A stretch of DNA of 64,000 nt, from the NCBI RefSeq assembly GCF_002093975.1, contig NZ_MSZZ01000042.1, forward strand, positions 62,001 to 126,000, read 5' to 3'. Positions 9,099-17,416 of the stretch are shown here, in pieces; position 1 is the first letter of the stretch, and each line of letters opens with the position of its first letter. The translations under genes were made by a program, and so were the position numbers. Source of the DNA: Thermoactinospora rubra (lineage in GTDB: Bacteria; Actinomycetota; Actinomycetes; Streptosporangiales; Streptosporangiaceae). The notes under the pieces are model-generated. The model did no database searches. It saw only the letters and a list, made by a program, of their open reading frames with translations, and had not been told where the DNA came from.

Positions 9099-9856
9099 CG
9101 GCACTCCTTAACCGTGGAGTCGGACAGGAACGCGCCGACTTTCCAGGCGCCCGCCGACCGTTCCATGAGGATTCGCATCTGGTACCGAGAGGTGGGGCGC
9201 TTGCCGAGGGTCCAGCGCTCCTGGCCGGTGGCCACCGACCGGGTGCCGAGCCTGGAGGCGTCGACGCAGGCGGTGAAGCCGAGCCTGGCGTCCTCGGCGA
9301 GCGTGATGTCGAGCTTGTGGACGCGCAGGACGCCGGTGGGCCGCACGCCCTGCTGGCGCCAGTCCACGACGACCTCGGGGAAGACGGTGAGCCCGCCGCC
9401 GAGGATGTCCTGGGTGGACAGGTAGTCCTGGTAGCGCCGGTCGCGTCCGTGGGTGGTGACCGCGTACCACCAGGCGCCCCAGAAGTCGCGGAAGGTCTGC
9501 ACGGCCGCCTGGCCCTCACCGCTGTAGGAGGGGAAGACGACCTTGAAGTCCTTCGGGAAGGGGTAGCGCGCCACCGGCTTGGCCGGGGGCGACGAGGTGG
9601 CCGATGGCGTGGGCGTCGCGGGGGCCGAGGCCGCGGGGGAGGCCGGTTCGGGCGAGCGCTGCCGGCTCGCCCCGTTGAAGCCCGCGGAGGGGTCCGGCGT
9701 GGGACCGCAGGCGACCGCCGCCGACGCGGCCAACGCCACAAGGAGCCCACGGCGCCCCGCCGGAAGGGCGAGCCTCCGGCGTTCCCACAGGAAAACCTCC
9801 GCCCGGGAAGCCGAACCCGGCCCCGTCCGCGTAGCGTCGAACCCCACCGGCCTCAC
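9095..9856 (-). CDS. Lipoprotein of the Tad locus
   Basis: Predicted 253-residue lipoprotein of unknown function. A signal segment GLLVALAASAAVAC carries a lipobox ending at Cys50, followed by a Ser/Pro/Thr-rich spacer typical of cell-surface tethers and a folded domain of about 170 residues. The start is uncertain. The GTG at 9856 overlaps the stop of the upstream gene (GTGA), matching this operon's habit, but leaves a long 37-residue n-region; a strong GGAGG lies nearer the signal, before a CTG codon in this frame and an out-of-frame GTG. The 3' end overlaps the next gene by four bases. It is probably a membrane-tethered accessory of the pilus, inferred from context. Confidence 0.7.
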   Translation of the reverse strand: MRPVGFDATRTGPGSASRAEVFLWERRRLALPAGRRGLLVALAASAAVACGPTPDPSAGFNGASRQRSPEPASPAASAPATPTPSATSSPPAKPVARYPFPKDFKVVFPSYSGEGQAAVQTFRDFWGAWWYAVTTHGRDRRYQDYLSTQDILGGGLTVFPEVVVDWRQQGVRPTGVLRVHKLDITLAEDARLGFTACVDASRLGTRSVATGQERWTLGKRPTSRYQMRILMERSAGAWKVGAFLSDSTVKECR

Positions 9857-12687
9857 CCCGCCGCCCGTTCCGGAACGGCCGCCGACGGGAGCAGTTCCTC
9901 GATGAGCGCCTCCGTCTCCGGCACGAGCCTGCCCCAGTAGCGCGAGTTGGCCGCCCGCTGCCGGAGCGTGTCCACCCAGAACCGCAGCGTCGCGACGTCC
10001 CCGGTGGCGTGCGCCGCCCGCAGCAGGTCGCGCCACAGTGCCTCGTCGCCCTCCGACACCCGCAGCCCGGCCAGCACCGCGGTGATCGCCCCCTGCGGGT
10101 CGGAGGCCGCCATGCGCAGCTGCCACAGCCGGTGCGCCGCGTCCGACACGCGAGCGGTGACCTCGGACTCGACCGGGTCCCCGGCCAGCCACAGGTACCG
10201 CCCCTGCGGCCGGTCGGCCAGCAGCGGCCCGCGCACCAGGTTCAGCGCGTAGTCGAGGATCGCCGCCTCCTGCGTGGGATCCTGGCGCGCCACCCGCAGC
10301 AGCTCCTTGAAGATCTCCCAGTCGATCCTGACGTACGGCCCGAGATGCAGCCGCCCCTCCATGTCCAGGTAGAGGTTCGGCCGCCCGGTCGGGTCGTCGC
10401 CGAGCCAGTCGATGGCCCGGTCGATGACCGCGTCGCGGACGGACTCCTCGACCCCGCGCGGCCACAGCGCCCCCGCGAGCACCCGGGGGTGGACGCCGCC
10501 GGGGTGGGTGGCCAGGTACGCCACGAGCTCCTGGCACAGCGCGAGCCGTTCGGTCTCCATCGGGTGCATGGCCTGCACCTCGATCGGCCCCAGCACGCGG
10601 ACGTCGGCCAGCAGCTGGAAGCCGGCCTGGAGCTGGTGCGCGGCGGGTCCGGCGGGCGAGGGGTCGGGCATCGGCTGGCCCTCGCGCCGCGCCGCGGTCC
10701 TGAACAGGTCGATGACCTGCTGGTACTGGTCGGCGGGCAGCAGCTGGGCCTTGACGTCGAAGCCGAGCGCCGGCAGCCGCGCCCGCCCCTCGGCGGTGAC
10801 CTCCCACTGCCAGACCGCGCCCGGCGTGGACTCGCCGGCGACGATGTAGCCGGAGGCCAGGCGGGATCCGGTCCGCGCCAGCTCGGCCAGCCGTTGCGCC
10901 TCCTCGGGGGTGGGCGGGACCGCCGAGAGCAGGTAGGTGGGCATCCAGGCTTCGCCGTACTCGCCGCGGGCGCGGCCGGTGAGCACGGAGTCGGCGCCGA
11001 CGGCGGCCAGCGCGTCGCGCACCTGCGCGGTGGCGGCCTCCAGCGCGGGCAGCGCCTCGGCGAGGCTGGCGGCGGCCGTGATGCGCTCGGGCGCGATGAG
11101 CGTGAGCTCGGCGCCGAAGCCGACGAGGACCAGGTTCATGTGGTCGGACCAGCGGTTGGTGGCCAGCTCGACGGCGACGGCCGCCAGCGCCGCCTCCGTG
11201 TACGGCCCGCGCAGGTTGATGATGCCGTGCGCCGCCTCGAGGTCGACGAGCACCCGGCCGCCCTCGTTGGCGCCGAGCGAGACGAGTCCCGGGTACGGCG
11301 CGAGCACGTCGGCCAGCGACCGTTCCGGCAGCCGCAGGCCGGCGGTGGCGTCCAGGCGCCACACCTGCCCGCCGTCGACGGCGACCCACGGCGCGGGGGC
11401 GTCCTTGTCGGCCGGGTGGATCCACAGGTCCAGGTGCGTCGGCGCGAGGAAGGCGCCGAAGACCGTGGGAGGGGTACGGCCGGCCGCGCCGAGCTGCTTG
11501 GCCAGGTGCCGCAGCCCCAGGTCGAGCAGCCGCGTGCCCTGGACGTCCGCGCCGAGCAGCATGGCCTTCTCGGCCAGCACGCCGGGACCGGTGGGCAGCG
11601 GCACGCGCCGCCCGAACGCCCTGCTCCACAGCTGCTCGCGCCGCCGCCTGCCGAGCGCGGCCAGCAGCCCGGCGGCGGCCAGCGAGGCGGCGGCCACGGC
11701 CTCGGGCAGCGCCTCGGACAGCGCGGACAGGTCCACTCCCTGGTCGGCCGCCGGCTGCTGGACCCGGTCCTGCCGGCTGGGCTGCGGGAGCTGGTCGGGG
11801 CGCACGTTCTGGGTCTGCTCGGGGTCGTACGCGCCGGTCTCGGGGCTGGCGTCGACCGACCGGGACGGGTCGCCCGCGCGGTCCTGCTTGACCTGGACGT
11901 CCTTGCTCTTGCCGTCGAGCTCGGCCGGCTTGCCGGGATGCCGCTCCAGCACGCTCTCGCGGTCCTCGTCCTCGTCGACGATGTGGACGTTGCGCGCGTC
12001 GTCGGGCATCTCCAGCACCCAGCCGGGCCTGATCAGGCTGGCGATGTGCAGCTTGGTCCCGTCGGGCTGCACCCGGTGCTTGTTCAGCTCGTAGATCTCG
12101 CGGTACCTGCGCCCCTCGCCCAGGCACTTCTCGGCGATCTCCCACAGGCTCTCGTGGTGGCGTCCCTCCGGCGGCTGGACGGTGTAGACCTTCTTGACCT
12201 TCTTCACCGGCGTGAGGGTCTCGGCCTCCTGGAGCTGCTGCGGCTGCGCGGTGGGCGGGCCGGCGTCCTGCGAGATCGCCGGTCCCGCCGCGCTGGAGAC
12301 GGCCGTCGCCACCGGGGCGACCACGGCCGCGGCCGTGAACAGCAGCAGCGCGGCGGTCACCAGGCGGTGCGCGAGCGCCTGCGGGCCGCGCGCGAACGGC
12401 ACCTGCGCGGGCACGCCCACCCGCCGGATGCCGGACCACAGCTCGACCGCGATGCAGACCACCAGCTGCAGCCAGGCCAGCCAGACCAGGACCACCAGCA
12501 TGTCCAGGACGGTCTGGAAGTCGACCTGCCTGGTGAGCGCCTCCAGGCTGAGCCGTTCCGGCAGCGGGTTGCCGAAGAACTTGACCAGCGCGTACGGCAC
12601 GCCGCCGACGAGCCCCAGCAGCGCGAGCACGGCGAGCACGCCCAGGAGGACGTCGGTCGCGGATCGCGAGTACGGTTGCCTTGCCAT
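9853..12687 (-). CDS. Membrane protein with LysM domain and C-terminal BTAD-like region
   Basis: A 944-residue protein with three N-terminal membrane helices (about 12-35, 58-82, 101-126) and a LysM-like module (about 163-225, with SLWEIAEKCLG and IRPGWVLEMP). A fourth hydrophobic stretch lies near 315-345, and the C-terminus (about 700-935) resembles the winged-helix plus bacterial transcriptional activator domain of SARP regulators. Proteins of this layout are known next to actinobacterial Tad genes. LysM suggests cell-wall contact, and the BTAD-like end may act as a scaffold rather than bind DNA. The ATG at 12687 follows GGTGGG at good spacing; a GTG at 12699 is the alternative. It overlaps the lipoprotein gene by four bases. 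Confidence 0.85.
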   Translation of the reverse strand: MARQPYSRSATDVLLGVLAVLALLGLVGGVPYALVKFFGNPLPERLSLEALTRQVDFQTVLDMLVVLVWLAWLQLVVCIAVELWSGIRRVGVPAQVPFARGPQALAHRLVTAALLLFTAAAVVAPVATAVSSAAGPAISQDAGPPTAQPQQLQEAETLTPVKKVKKVYTVQPPEGRHHESLWEIAEKCLGEGRRYREIYELNKHRVQPDGTKLHIASLIRPGWVLEMPDDARNVHIVDEDEDRESVLERHPGKPAELDGKSKDVQVKQDRAGDPSRSVDASPETGAYDPEQTQNVRPDQLPQPSRQDRVQQPAADQGVDLSALSEALPEAVAAASLAAAGLLAALGRRRREQLWSRAFGRRVPLPTGPGVLAEKAMLLGADVQGTRLLDLGLRHLAKQLGAAGRTPPTVFGAFLAPTHLDLWIHPADKDAPAPWVAVDGGQVWRLDATAGLRLPERSLADVLAPYPGLVSLGANEGGRVLVDLEAAHGIINLRGPYTEAALAAVAVELATNRWSDHMNLVLVGFGAELTLIAPERITAAASLAEALPALEAATAQVRDALAAVGADSVLTGRARGEYGEAWMPTYLLSAVPPTPEEAQRLAELARTGSRLASGYIVAGESTPGAVWQWEVTAEGRARLPALGFDVKAQLLPADQYQQVIDLFRTAARREGQPMPDPSPAGPAAHQLQAGFQLLADVRVLGPIEVQAMHPMETERLALCQELVAYLATHPGGVHPRVLAGALWPRGVEESVRDAVIDRAIDWLGDDPTGRPNLYLDMEGRLHLGPYVRIDWEIFKELLRVARQDPTQEAAILDYALNLVRGPLLADRPQGRYLWLAGDPVESEVTARVSDAAHRLWQLRMAASDPQGAITAVLAGLRVSEGDEALWRDLLRAAHATGDVATLRFWVDTLRQRAANSRYWGRLVPETEALIEELLPSAAVPERAAG

Positions 12688-12702
12688 CGTCTGTCCCACC
12701 GT

Positions 12703-13131
12703 CTATCCCACGCCTGTTTCCGGCCCGGCCGTCACCTCGGCGGCCATCGTGCCCTGGTCGATCCCGATCACGGACAGGAAGAACGCGGTCCACCTGATCT
12801 CGACGGTGACGTCGACCCGGTTGCCGTTGCGCACGGCGCAGCTCTTCATCGTGGCCTTGGCCTCGGCGTGCGCGGTCACCACCCGTCTCGCCCGCGCGCA
12901 GGCCCGGCCCTCGTCGCGGATCCTGATGGTGCCGGTCTCCCGCAGGTGGTCCTCGTCGATGGTGTCGGCCGCGGCCCTGGCGCCCTGCTCGGCGATGTCT
13001 CCGGCGCGCAGCCGGGCGTTCATGGCGGCTCCGCCGTCCACGAGCAGCCCGGCCAGCAGGAAGATCGCCAGGGAGAAGACCACGACGAACACCGAGGTGC
13101 TGCCCCGGTCGGGTCTCGGCGCGGCGCGCAT
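12703..13131 (-). CDS. TadG/TadE-like pilus assembly protein
   Basis: A 142-residue protein with a short basic N-terminus (MRAAPRPDRGS) and a membrane helix of about 24 residues (VFVVVFSLAIFLLAG onward), then DGGAAMNARLRAGDIAEQGAR. That segment is typical of TadE/TadG pseudopilins, whose helical stalk follows the membrane anchor. It is the third of three TadE-like genes in a row. The start at 13131 shares one base with the upstream stop (TGATG). A longer reading upstream would run into the neighbouring gene and add Arg-rich sequence without meaning. The C-terminal half with a single Cys is probably extracytoplasmic. Confidence 0.85.
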   Translation of the reverse strand: MRAAPRPDRGSTSVFVVVFSLAIFLLAGLLVDGGAAMNARLRAGDIAEQGARAAADTIDEDHLRETGTIRIRDEGRACARARRVVTAHAEAKATMKSCAVRNGNRVDVTVEIRWTAFFLSVIGIDQGTMAAEVTAGPETGVG

Positions 13132-13595
13132 CAGTCGACCCTCCGGAACTGCTCCAGCGGCGCCACCGCGGTGGCGGTCATCTCCTTGCTGGCCGAGAAG
13201 CCGAACCCGGCCACGGCGCCCAGGTCGAGTTTGCATCTGACGCGGACGTGGACCTCGCCGCCCTCGGTCCAGTTGGAGCCGGCGAGGCTGACGACGGGCG
13301 AGGAGCACGAGTTGCCCAGCGACGCCCGGGCCGCGTCCGTGGCCGCCCGTTCGGCCGAGCCGAGGTTGCGCTGGACGGACGCGGCTCTGGCGGCGTCGCG
13401 GGCCGCGCCGTTCACCTCGCCCTGCGACTCGACGATCACCGCCGCGCCGACCAGGAAGAGGATGAACAGCAGGATGACCGGGGCGAGCAGCACGGTCTCG
13501 ACGGCCATCGACCCGCGCTCGGCGATCTCCGCCGACGGCTCACGGCGCACGCCCGGCTCACTGCGAAAGCCTGCCGTACGGCACAGCGGCCTCAT
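13131..13595 (-). CDS. TadE-like pseudopilin
   Basis: A 154-residue TadE-family protein. A basic leader of about 28 residues precedes GSMAVETVLLAPVILLF, the TadE anchor with its Glu33 at +5 from Gly28 (GSMAVE), a pattern compatible with prepilin-peptidase processing. NGAARDAARAASV follows, then a soluble domain with two Cys residues that could pair. The ATG at 13595 overlaps the upstream stop (ATGA), which decided the start. It lies between two other TadE-like genes; together they probably form minor pilins or assembly factors for the Flp fibre. Confidence 0.87.
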   Translation of the reverse strand: MRPLCRTAGFRSEPGVRREPSAEIAERGSMAVETVLLAPVILLFILFLVGAAVIVESQGEVNGAARDAARAASVQRNLGSAERAATDAARASLGNSCSSPVVSLAGSNWTEGGEVHVRVRCKLDLGAVAGFGFSASKEMTATAVAPLEQFRRVD

Positions 13596-14077
13596 CCGCA
13601 GCCTCCCGAGCCGTCGTCGGGGCGGAAGCACTCGATGGGCCCGCCGAAGGTCGAGGTGATGCGGAAGCTCATGCCCGGCAGCAGCGGCACGGCGGCCACG
13701 GCGTCGCCCCGGACGGTCACGCCGCGATGGCTGCCGCGCTGCCAGGGCTGGACGCTGGCCTTGGTGAGGATCTGCGGTCCCATGGCGCCGATGATCGTGC
13801 GGGCCCGCTGCGTGGCCGCGCCCTGCCAGTCCCCCGCGCCCTCGCCCACCCCGGCGGCCCTGGCCACCCGGGCGCCCTCGCGGGCCGCGGCGTCGGCGAC
13901 CTGGCGGGCGTGGAAGATCAGCGCGAACTGCACGATCAGGAGGATGACGATGAGCACGACCGGCATGAGGATGGCCAGCTCGACCACCGAGGCGCCGCGT
14001 TCCCGGGCACGCCGGGCCGCCGCCTCGCGCACGGGTAACGCGAGACGGCCGCGCGGGCGGGCGCCGGAGGTCACCAC
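13592..14077 (-). CDS. TadE-like pseudopilin
   Basis: TadE-family protein of about 161 residues, first of three in tandem. The prepilin-like motif is RG28|ASVVELAILMPVV with Glu33 at +5, followed by a membrane helix and ARQVADAAAREGARVARAAG, the characteristic amphipathic segment. The start is not certain: tandem GTG codons lie at 14077 and 14074, just after the flp stop, and a further in-frame GTG at 14032 would give a shorter leader. No strong ribosome site separates them. The 3' end overlaps the next gene by four bases, consistent with a coupled pilus operon. Confidence 0.85.
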   Translation of the reverse strand: MVTSGARPRGRLALPVREAAARRARERGASVVELAILMPVVLIVILLIVQFALIFHARQVADAAAREGARVARAAGVGEGAGDWQGAATQRARTIIGAMGPQILTKASVQPWQRGSHRGVTVRGDAVAAVPLLPGMSFRITSTFGGPIECFRPDDGSGGCG

Positions 14078-14081
14078 GGGT

Positions 14082-14327
14082 CTACGGGTTGCCGCCGTTG
14101 CCGCCGTTGCCCCCGCCGCCGAAGCCCTTCTCGATCTCGGCCTGCTTGTTCTTGACGAGGTTCTGGATGGCCAGGGCCAGCCCCATGGCGACACCGGCGA
14201 TGATCGCCGTGATGATCACCCACTCCACGGCGGACGCGCCGCGGCTCGGGGCATTGCGCGCGCGTTCGATGCGCACGCCGAGCATGGCGCGGAAGTAGAT
14301 GACTTCAGGCCAGTTGAGCGGATTCAT
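14082..14327 (-). CDS. flp: Flp-type major pilin
   Basis: An 81-residue Flp/Fap pilin precursor, the likely structural subunit of the Tad pilus. A 30-residue leader ends in RG30, followed by ASAVE with Glu35 at +5, then one hydrophobic helix (WVIITAIIAGVAMGLALAI) and a short charged tail. This is the classic Flp layout, cut by a TadV-type peptidase. No such peptidase gene is visible in the window, so processing must rely on one elsewhere. The C-terminus is unusually Gly/Asn-rich (GGGGNGGNGGNP). GGGGAC upstream supports the ATG at 14327. It lies between tadC and the TadE-like genes. Confidence 0.9.
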   Translation of the reverse strand: MNPLNWPEVIYFRAMLGVRIERARNAPSRGASAVEWVIITAIIAGVAMGLALAIQNLVKNKQAEIEKGFGGGGNGGNGGNP

Positions 14328-14343
14328 CGGGACACGTCCCCTT

Positions 14344-15252
14344 TCATGATCCCAACATCTTCATGGCGGCTGGGAAGCTGAGGAAGATCAGGAAGCCCGC
14401 GCACAGCAGCAGCTGGGCGACGAGCATGGACTGGGAGCGCTCGCCGGCCTGGCCCTCGATCTCGGCCAGCTCGCGGCGGCGCATGGTCTCGGCGCGGGCG
14501 GCGAGCGACTGGCGCACCTTCGCGCCGTCCTCGGCGACCAGGCCGAGCGCGGAGGACAGGTCGCGCAGCTCGTCCAGGTCGACCTCCTCGCCGAGCTGGC
14601 CGAGCGCCTGCCAGGGGGTGATGCCGACGATGCGGGCGCTGGCCAGGGCGTCGCGGACGCGGGCCATGGCCCAGCCCTCGCCGACGGAGGAGGCCATCAT
14701 GAGCGCCTCGGGGACGCCCCGGCCGCCGGCGAGGTTCATCGACACCAGGTCGAGGAAGGCGCCCACCGCGTGGCGGAAGTCCCGGCGCCTGGCGGCGGCG
14801 TCGCGCTTGAGCTGCAGGTCGGGAAGCAGGAAGAAGACCAGCGCGACGAGCAGGGCCGTCCAGACGGGCACCACGAGGTTGACGCCCCAGCCCATGAGCG
14901 AGATCCACCCGGCGACGAGCGGGGCGGCCAGCAGCCCGGCGGCGGCCAGCAGGCACTTGGTGGCCAGGAAGCCGTCCCAGGAGCGGCCGAGGAGCGCCAG
15001 GTCGGCCCGCTGGGAGCGCATCTCCCAGCCCCGGGCGGCGTAGAAGCGGCCCAGGCTCTCGCCGAGCCGCTGCTTGAACGGGCTGACCTCCTCGCGGGTG
15101 ATGACGCTGACGGACACCGCCGACTCGCGGCGCAGGCCGTCGGTGGCCGACAGGCGGGCGGCCAGGCCGGGGCGCGCCGGGAACAGGGCCCGGGACAGGG
15201 TGAACAGGCCCAGGCCGATGAGGGCTCCGGCGAGGAGCGCGAGCGTCATCAT
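14344..15252 (-). CDS. tadC: TadC, type II secretion F-family pilus platform protein
   Basis: A 302-residue inner-membrane platform protein of the T2SF family. An N-terminal helix (MMTLALLAGALIGLGLF) is followed by two more near 115-165 and one at the C-terminus (LLLCAGFLIFLSFPAA). The cytoplasmic T2SF domain between them contains FLDLVSMNLAGGRGVPEALM and RRRELAEIEGQAGERSQSM, both typical of TadC. It pairs with TadB beside the TadA motor to drive pilin polymerisation. The first ATG of an ATGATG pair (15252) overlaps the tadB stop, setting the start. Confidence 0.92.
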   Translation of the reverse strand: MMTLALLAGALIGLGLFTLSRALFPARPGLAARLSATDGLRRESAVSVSVITREEVSPFKQRLGESLGRFYAARGWEMRSQRADLALLGRSWDGFLATKCLLAAAGLLAAPLVAGWISLMGWGVNLVVPVWTALLVALVFFLLPDLQLKRDAAARRRDFRHAVGAFLDLVSMNLAGGRGVPEALMMASSVGEGWAMARVRDALASARIVGITPWQALGQLGEEVDLDELRDLSSALGLVAEDGAKVRQSLAARAETMRRRELAEIEGQAGERSQSMLVAQLLLCAGFLIFLSFPAAMKMLGS

Positions 15253-16112
15253 GGGGCCTCCGCCCCCTGAGCGACGCGGGCGAGCAGCCGTTCCGGCTTG
15301 TGGTAGCGGGCCAGGCGGCGCATCCACGCGAAGCCCAGGCCGAACAGCCCCGCCACGACCAGCAGCACGATCTGCCCCAGCCAGCCCTGGTACTCCTGGA
15401 CGTACGACGGGTTGAAGATCACCAGCAGGGCGGCGAACCCGACCGAGGCGCCCACGACGATCTGCACCGACCGCCGCGTCGAGCGCCGCTCGGCCTCGAC
15501 CTTGCGCCGCACGTCCAGCTCCTCGCGAGCCGAGGCGGCCAGCGCCGTGAGCACCTCACGCAGGCCGGGGCCGCGCAGCTTGGCGTTGAGGATGAGGGCG
15601 GCGACGACCAGGTCGGCGGAGGGGTCGTTGAGCTCGTCGGCGAAGCGGTGCAGCGCGTCCGGCAGCGACATGCGCGTGTGGAGCCGGTCGACCAGGGCCC
15701 TGATGTGCGGCTGGAGGGTGGGCGCGGCGGCGCGGATGGAGGCGGGGATGGCCTGCTCCAGACCGGCGGCGCCGGCGATGGTGTCGCGCAGCGACTCGGT
15801 CCAGGCGGCCAGGGCCTCCAGGTTCCGCATGGCCATGCGTTCCTCGCGGGCGCCGCCGGCCAGGCTGTTCCAGCCGACGACCAGCAGGCCCGACCCGATC
15901 GCGATGACCGGCCAGCGCGTCAGCGCGAGCACGGCGACGGCGACGACCACGGCGACACCGAGCTTGGCCGACAGCTTGCGCAGCTGCTCCTTGCGCAGCC
16001 CGCCGGTCTTGGCCTGCGGGCGCGGCCGGGTGCCGCGGATGAACAGCCCGAGCAGGAACAGCCCGCCCGCGATGGCGGCGCCGCCCACGACCGACAGCAT
16101 GAGGGTGTTCAC
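15249..16112 (-). CDS. tadB: TadB, type II secretion F-family pilus platform protein
   Basis: A 287-residue partner of TadC with the same fold: an N-terminal helix (LMLSVVGGAAIAGGLFLLG), a hydrophobic pair around 50-80, the T2SF domain with ADELNDPSADLVVAALILN, and two C-terminal helices. The segment LEALAAWTESLRDTIAGAAG is a family hallmark. The GTG at 16112 overlaps the tadA stop (GTGA) and leads directly into the first helix; another GTG six bases upstream would add two residues. The gene ends by overlapping tadC. Confidence 0.92.
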   Translation of the reverse strand: MNTLMLSVVGGAAIAGGLFLLGLFIRGTRPRPQAKTGGLRKEQLRKLSAKLGVAVVVAVAVLALTRWPVIAIGSGLLVVGWNSLAGGAREERMAMRNLEALAAWTESLRDTIAGAAGLEQAIPASIRAAAPTLQPHIRALVDRLHTRMSLPDALHRFADELNDPSADLVVAALILNAKLRGPGLREVLTALAASAREELDVRRKVEAERRSTRRSVQIVVGASVGFAALLVIFNPSYVQEYQGWLGQIVLLVVAGLFGLGFAWMRRLARYHKPERLLARVAQGAEAP

Positions 16113-17416
16113 CGCCACCCCCCGCCGTATCCGGGGTAGTAGCCGTGCTGGGCCAGGTCCTCGATGCACTGGATGGGAGCGTGCGGTACGGCGGAGCCGT
16201 CCGGTCCCGGCGCGAACACCTCGCTCGACAGCACGCGCCCGTCCACGCCGGTGACCTCGCGCACGCTGGAGACGTAGCGGCGCAGGCGCCCGCCCCTGCC
16301 GTAGTCGTTGCGCTTGGTGATGAAGACCACGAAGTCGATCGCGCCGGCGATGAGCATGTGGGTGGCCTCGATCGGCAGCCGTTCCTGGGCCTGGAGGGCG
16401 TAGGTGGCGATGCGGTTGAAGACCTCCATGCTGGAGTTGGCGTGGATGGTCGACAGGGAGCCGTCGTTGCCCTGGGTCATCGCGTTGAGCATGGTGACGA
16501 TCTCGTCGCCCAGCACCTCGCCGACGATCACGCGGGAGGGGTTCATGCGCAGCGACCGCCGCACCAGCTCGGCCATGGTGATCTCGCCCTGGCCCTCGGC
16601 GTTGGGCAGGCGGTACTCGAAGGCGACGACGTTCGGGTGCAGCTCGGGGAACTGGTCCAGGCCCAGCTCCAGGGCCCGCTCGACGGTGATGAGGCGCTCG
16701 TTGGGCGGGATCTCGTTGGCCAGCGCGCGCAGCAGCGTCGTCTTCCCGGCGTTGGTGGACCCGGCGATCATGATGTTCTTGCGCGCGGCGACCGCCGCCT
16801 GGAGGAAGCGGCCCAGCTCGGGGCTGAGCGTGCCGTTGCCGATCAGGTCGGACAGGAACACCTTGCCCAGGCGCGCCCGGCGGATGGACAGCGCGGGCCG
16901 TACCGCCACGTCCATCACCGCCGACAGCCGGGAGCCGTCGGGCAGGCGCAGGTCGAGCTGCGGGTTGGCGGTGTCGAAGGGCCGGGAGGACAGTCCCGAG
17001 TAGGCGGCGAGGATCTGGATCAGCTCGATCAGCTCCTCGTCGGAGTCGGCGACGGGCTCGCCCATCTCCTCGCGGCCGTCGGCGTAGCTGATGAAGACCT
17101 TGTCGCAGCCGTTGATGTCGATGTTCTCGATCTCGGGGTTGTCCAGCAGCGGCTGGAGGCGGCCCACGCCGAACAGCGCGGCGTGGATCCCGGCCGCGAG
17201 GGCTTCCTCCTCCTCGGCGTTCGGCGGCGTGCGGCCGACGGCGATCTCGTTGCGCGCGTGCTCCTCCAGCACCTGCGCGATGAGCGCCCGGGCGAACTGC
17301 CGCTCGTCCTCGCCCGTCATCGGCGGCAGGCCGTTGGCCGCGTCCAGCCTGCGCTGGGTGGCCAGGCGGTCGCCGACCTCCTGGCGGAAACGCTTGACCA
17401 GAGAGTGATCGATCAT
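16109..17416 (-). CDS. tadA: TadA/CpaF pilus assembly ATPase
   Basis: A 435-residue hexameric secretion ATPase of the CpaF group, the motor of the Tad pilus. Walker A GSTNAGKTT lies near 217-225, the Walker B region SRVIVGEVLGDEI near 293-305, and the His box STIHANSS near 320. The N-terminal domain carries ENIDINGCDKVFI, a family hallmark, and GSRLSAVMDVAVRP. Length and order fit CpaF proteins. The ATG at 17416 overlaps the stop of the TadZ-like gene (ATGA). Expected to act at the membrane with TadB and TadC. Confidence 0.95.
   Translation of the reverse strand: MIDHSLVKRFRQEVGDRLATQRRLDAANGLPPMTGEDERQFARALIAQVLEEHARNEIAVGRTPPNAEEEEALAAGIHAALFGVGRLQPLLDNPEIENIDINGCDKVFISYADGREEMGEPVADSDEELIELIQILAAYSGLSSRPFDTANPQLDLRLPDGSRLSAVMDVAVRPALSIRRARLGKVFLSDLIGNGTLSPELGRFLQAAVAARKNIMIAGSTNAGKTTLLRALANEIPPNERLITVERALELGLDQFPELHPNVVAFEYRLPNAEGQGEITMAELVRRSLRMNPSRVIVGEVLGDEIVTMLNAMTQGNDGSLSTIHANSSMEVFNRIATYALQAQERLPIEATHMLIAGAIDFVVFITKRNDYGRGGRLRRYVSSVREVTGVDGRVLSSEVFAPGPDGSAVPHAPIQCIEDLAQHGYYPGYGGGWR

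Noticed and set aside
9095..12793. A continuous 1232-codon frame spanning the lipoprotein and the LysM/BTAD gene
   Set aside because: Only the last 250 codons resemble a protein; the rest is an Arg/Ala/Gly-rich shadow of the LysM/BTAD gene.
10009..13659. A 1216-codon plus-strand frame opposite the LysM/BTAD and TadE-like genes
   Set aside because: Antisense shadow made of Arg, Gly and His, with no motif, while three coupled minus-strand genes explain the stretch.
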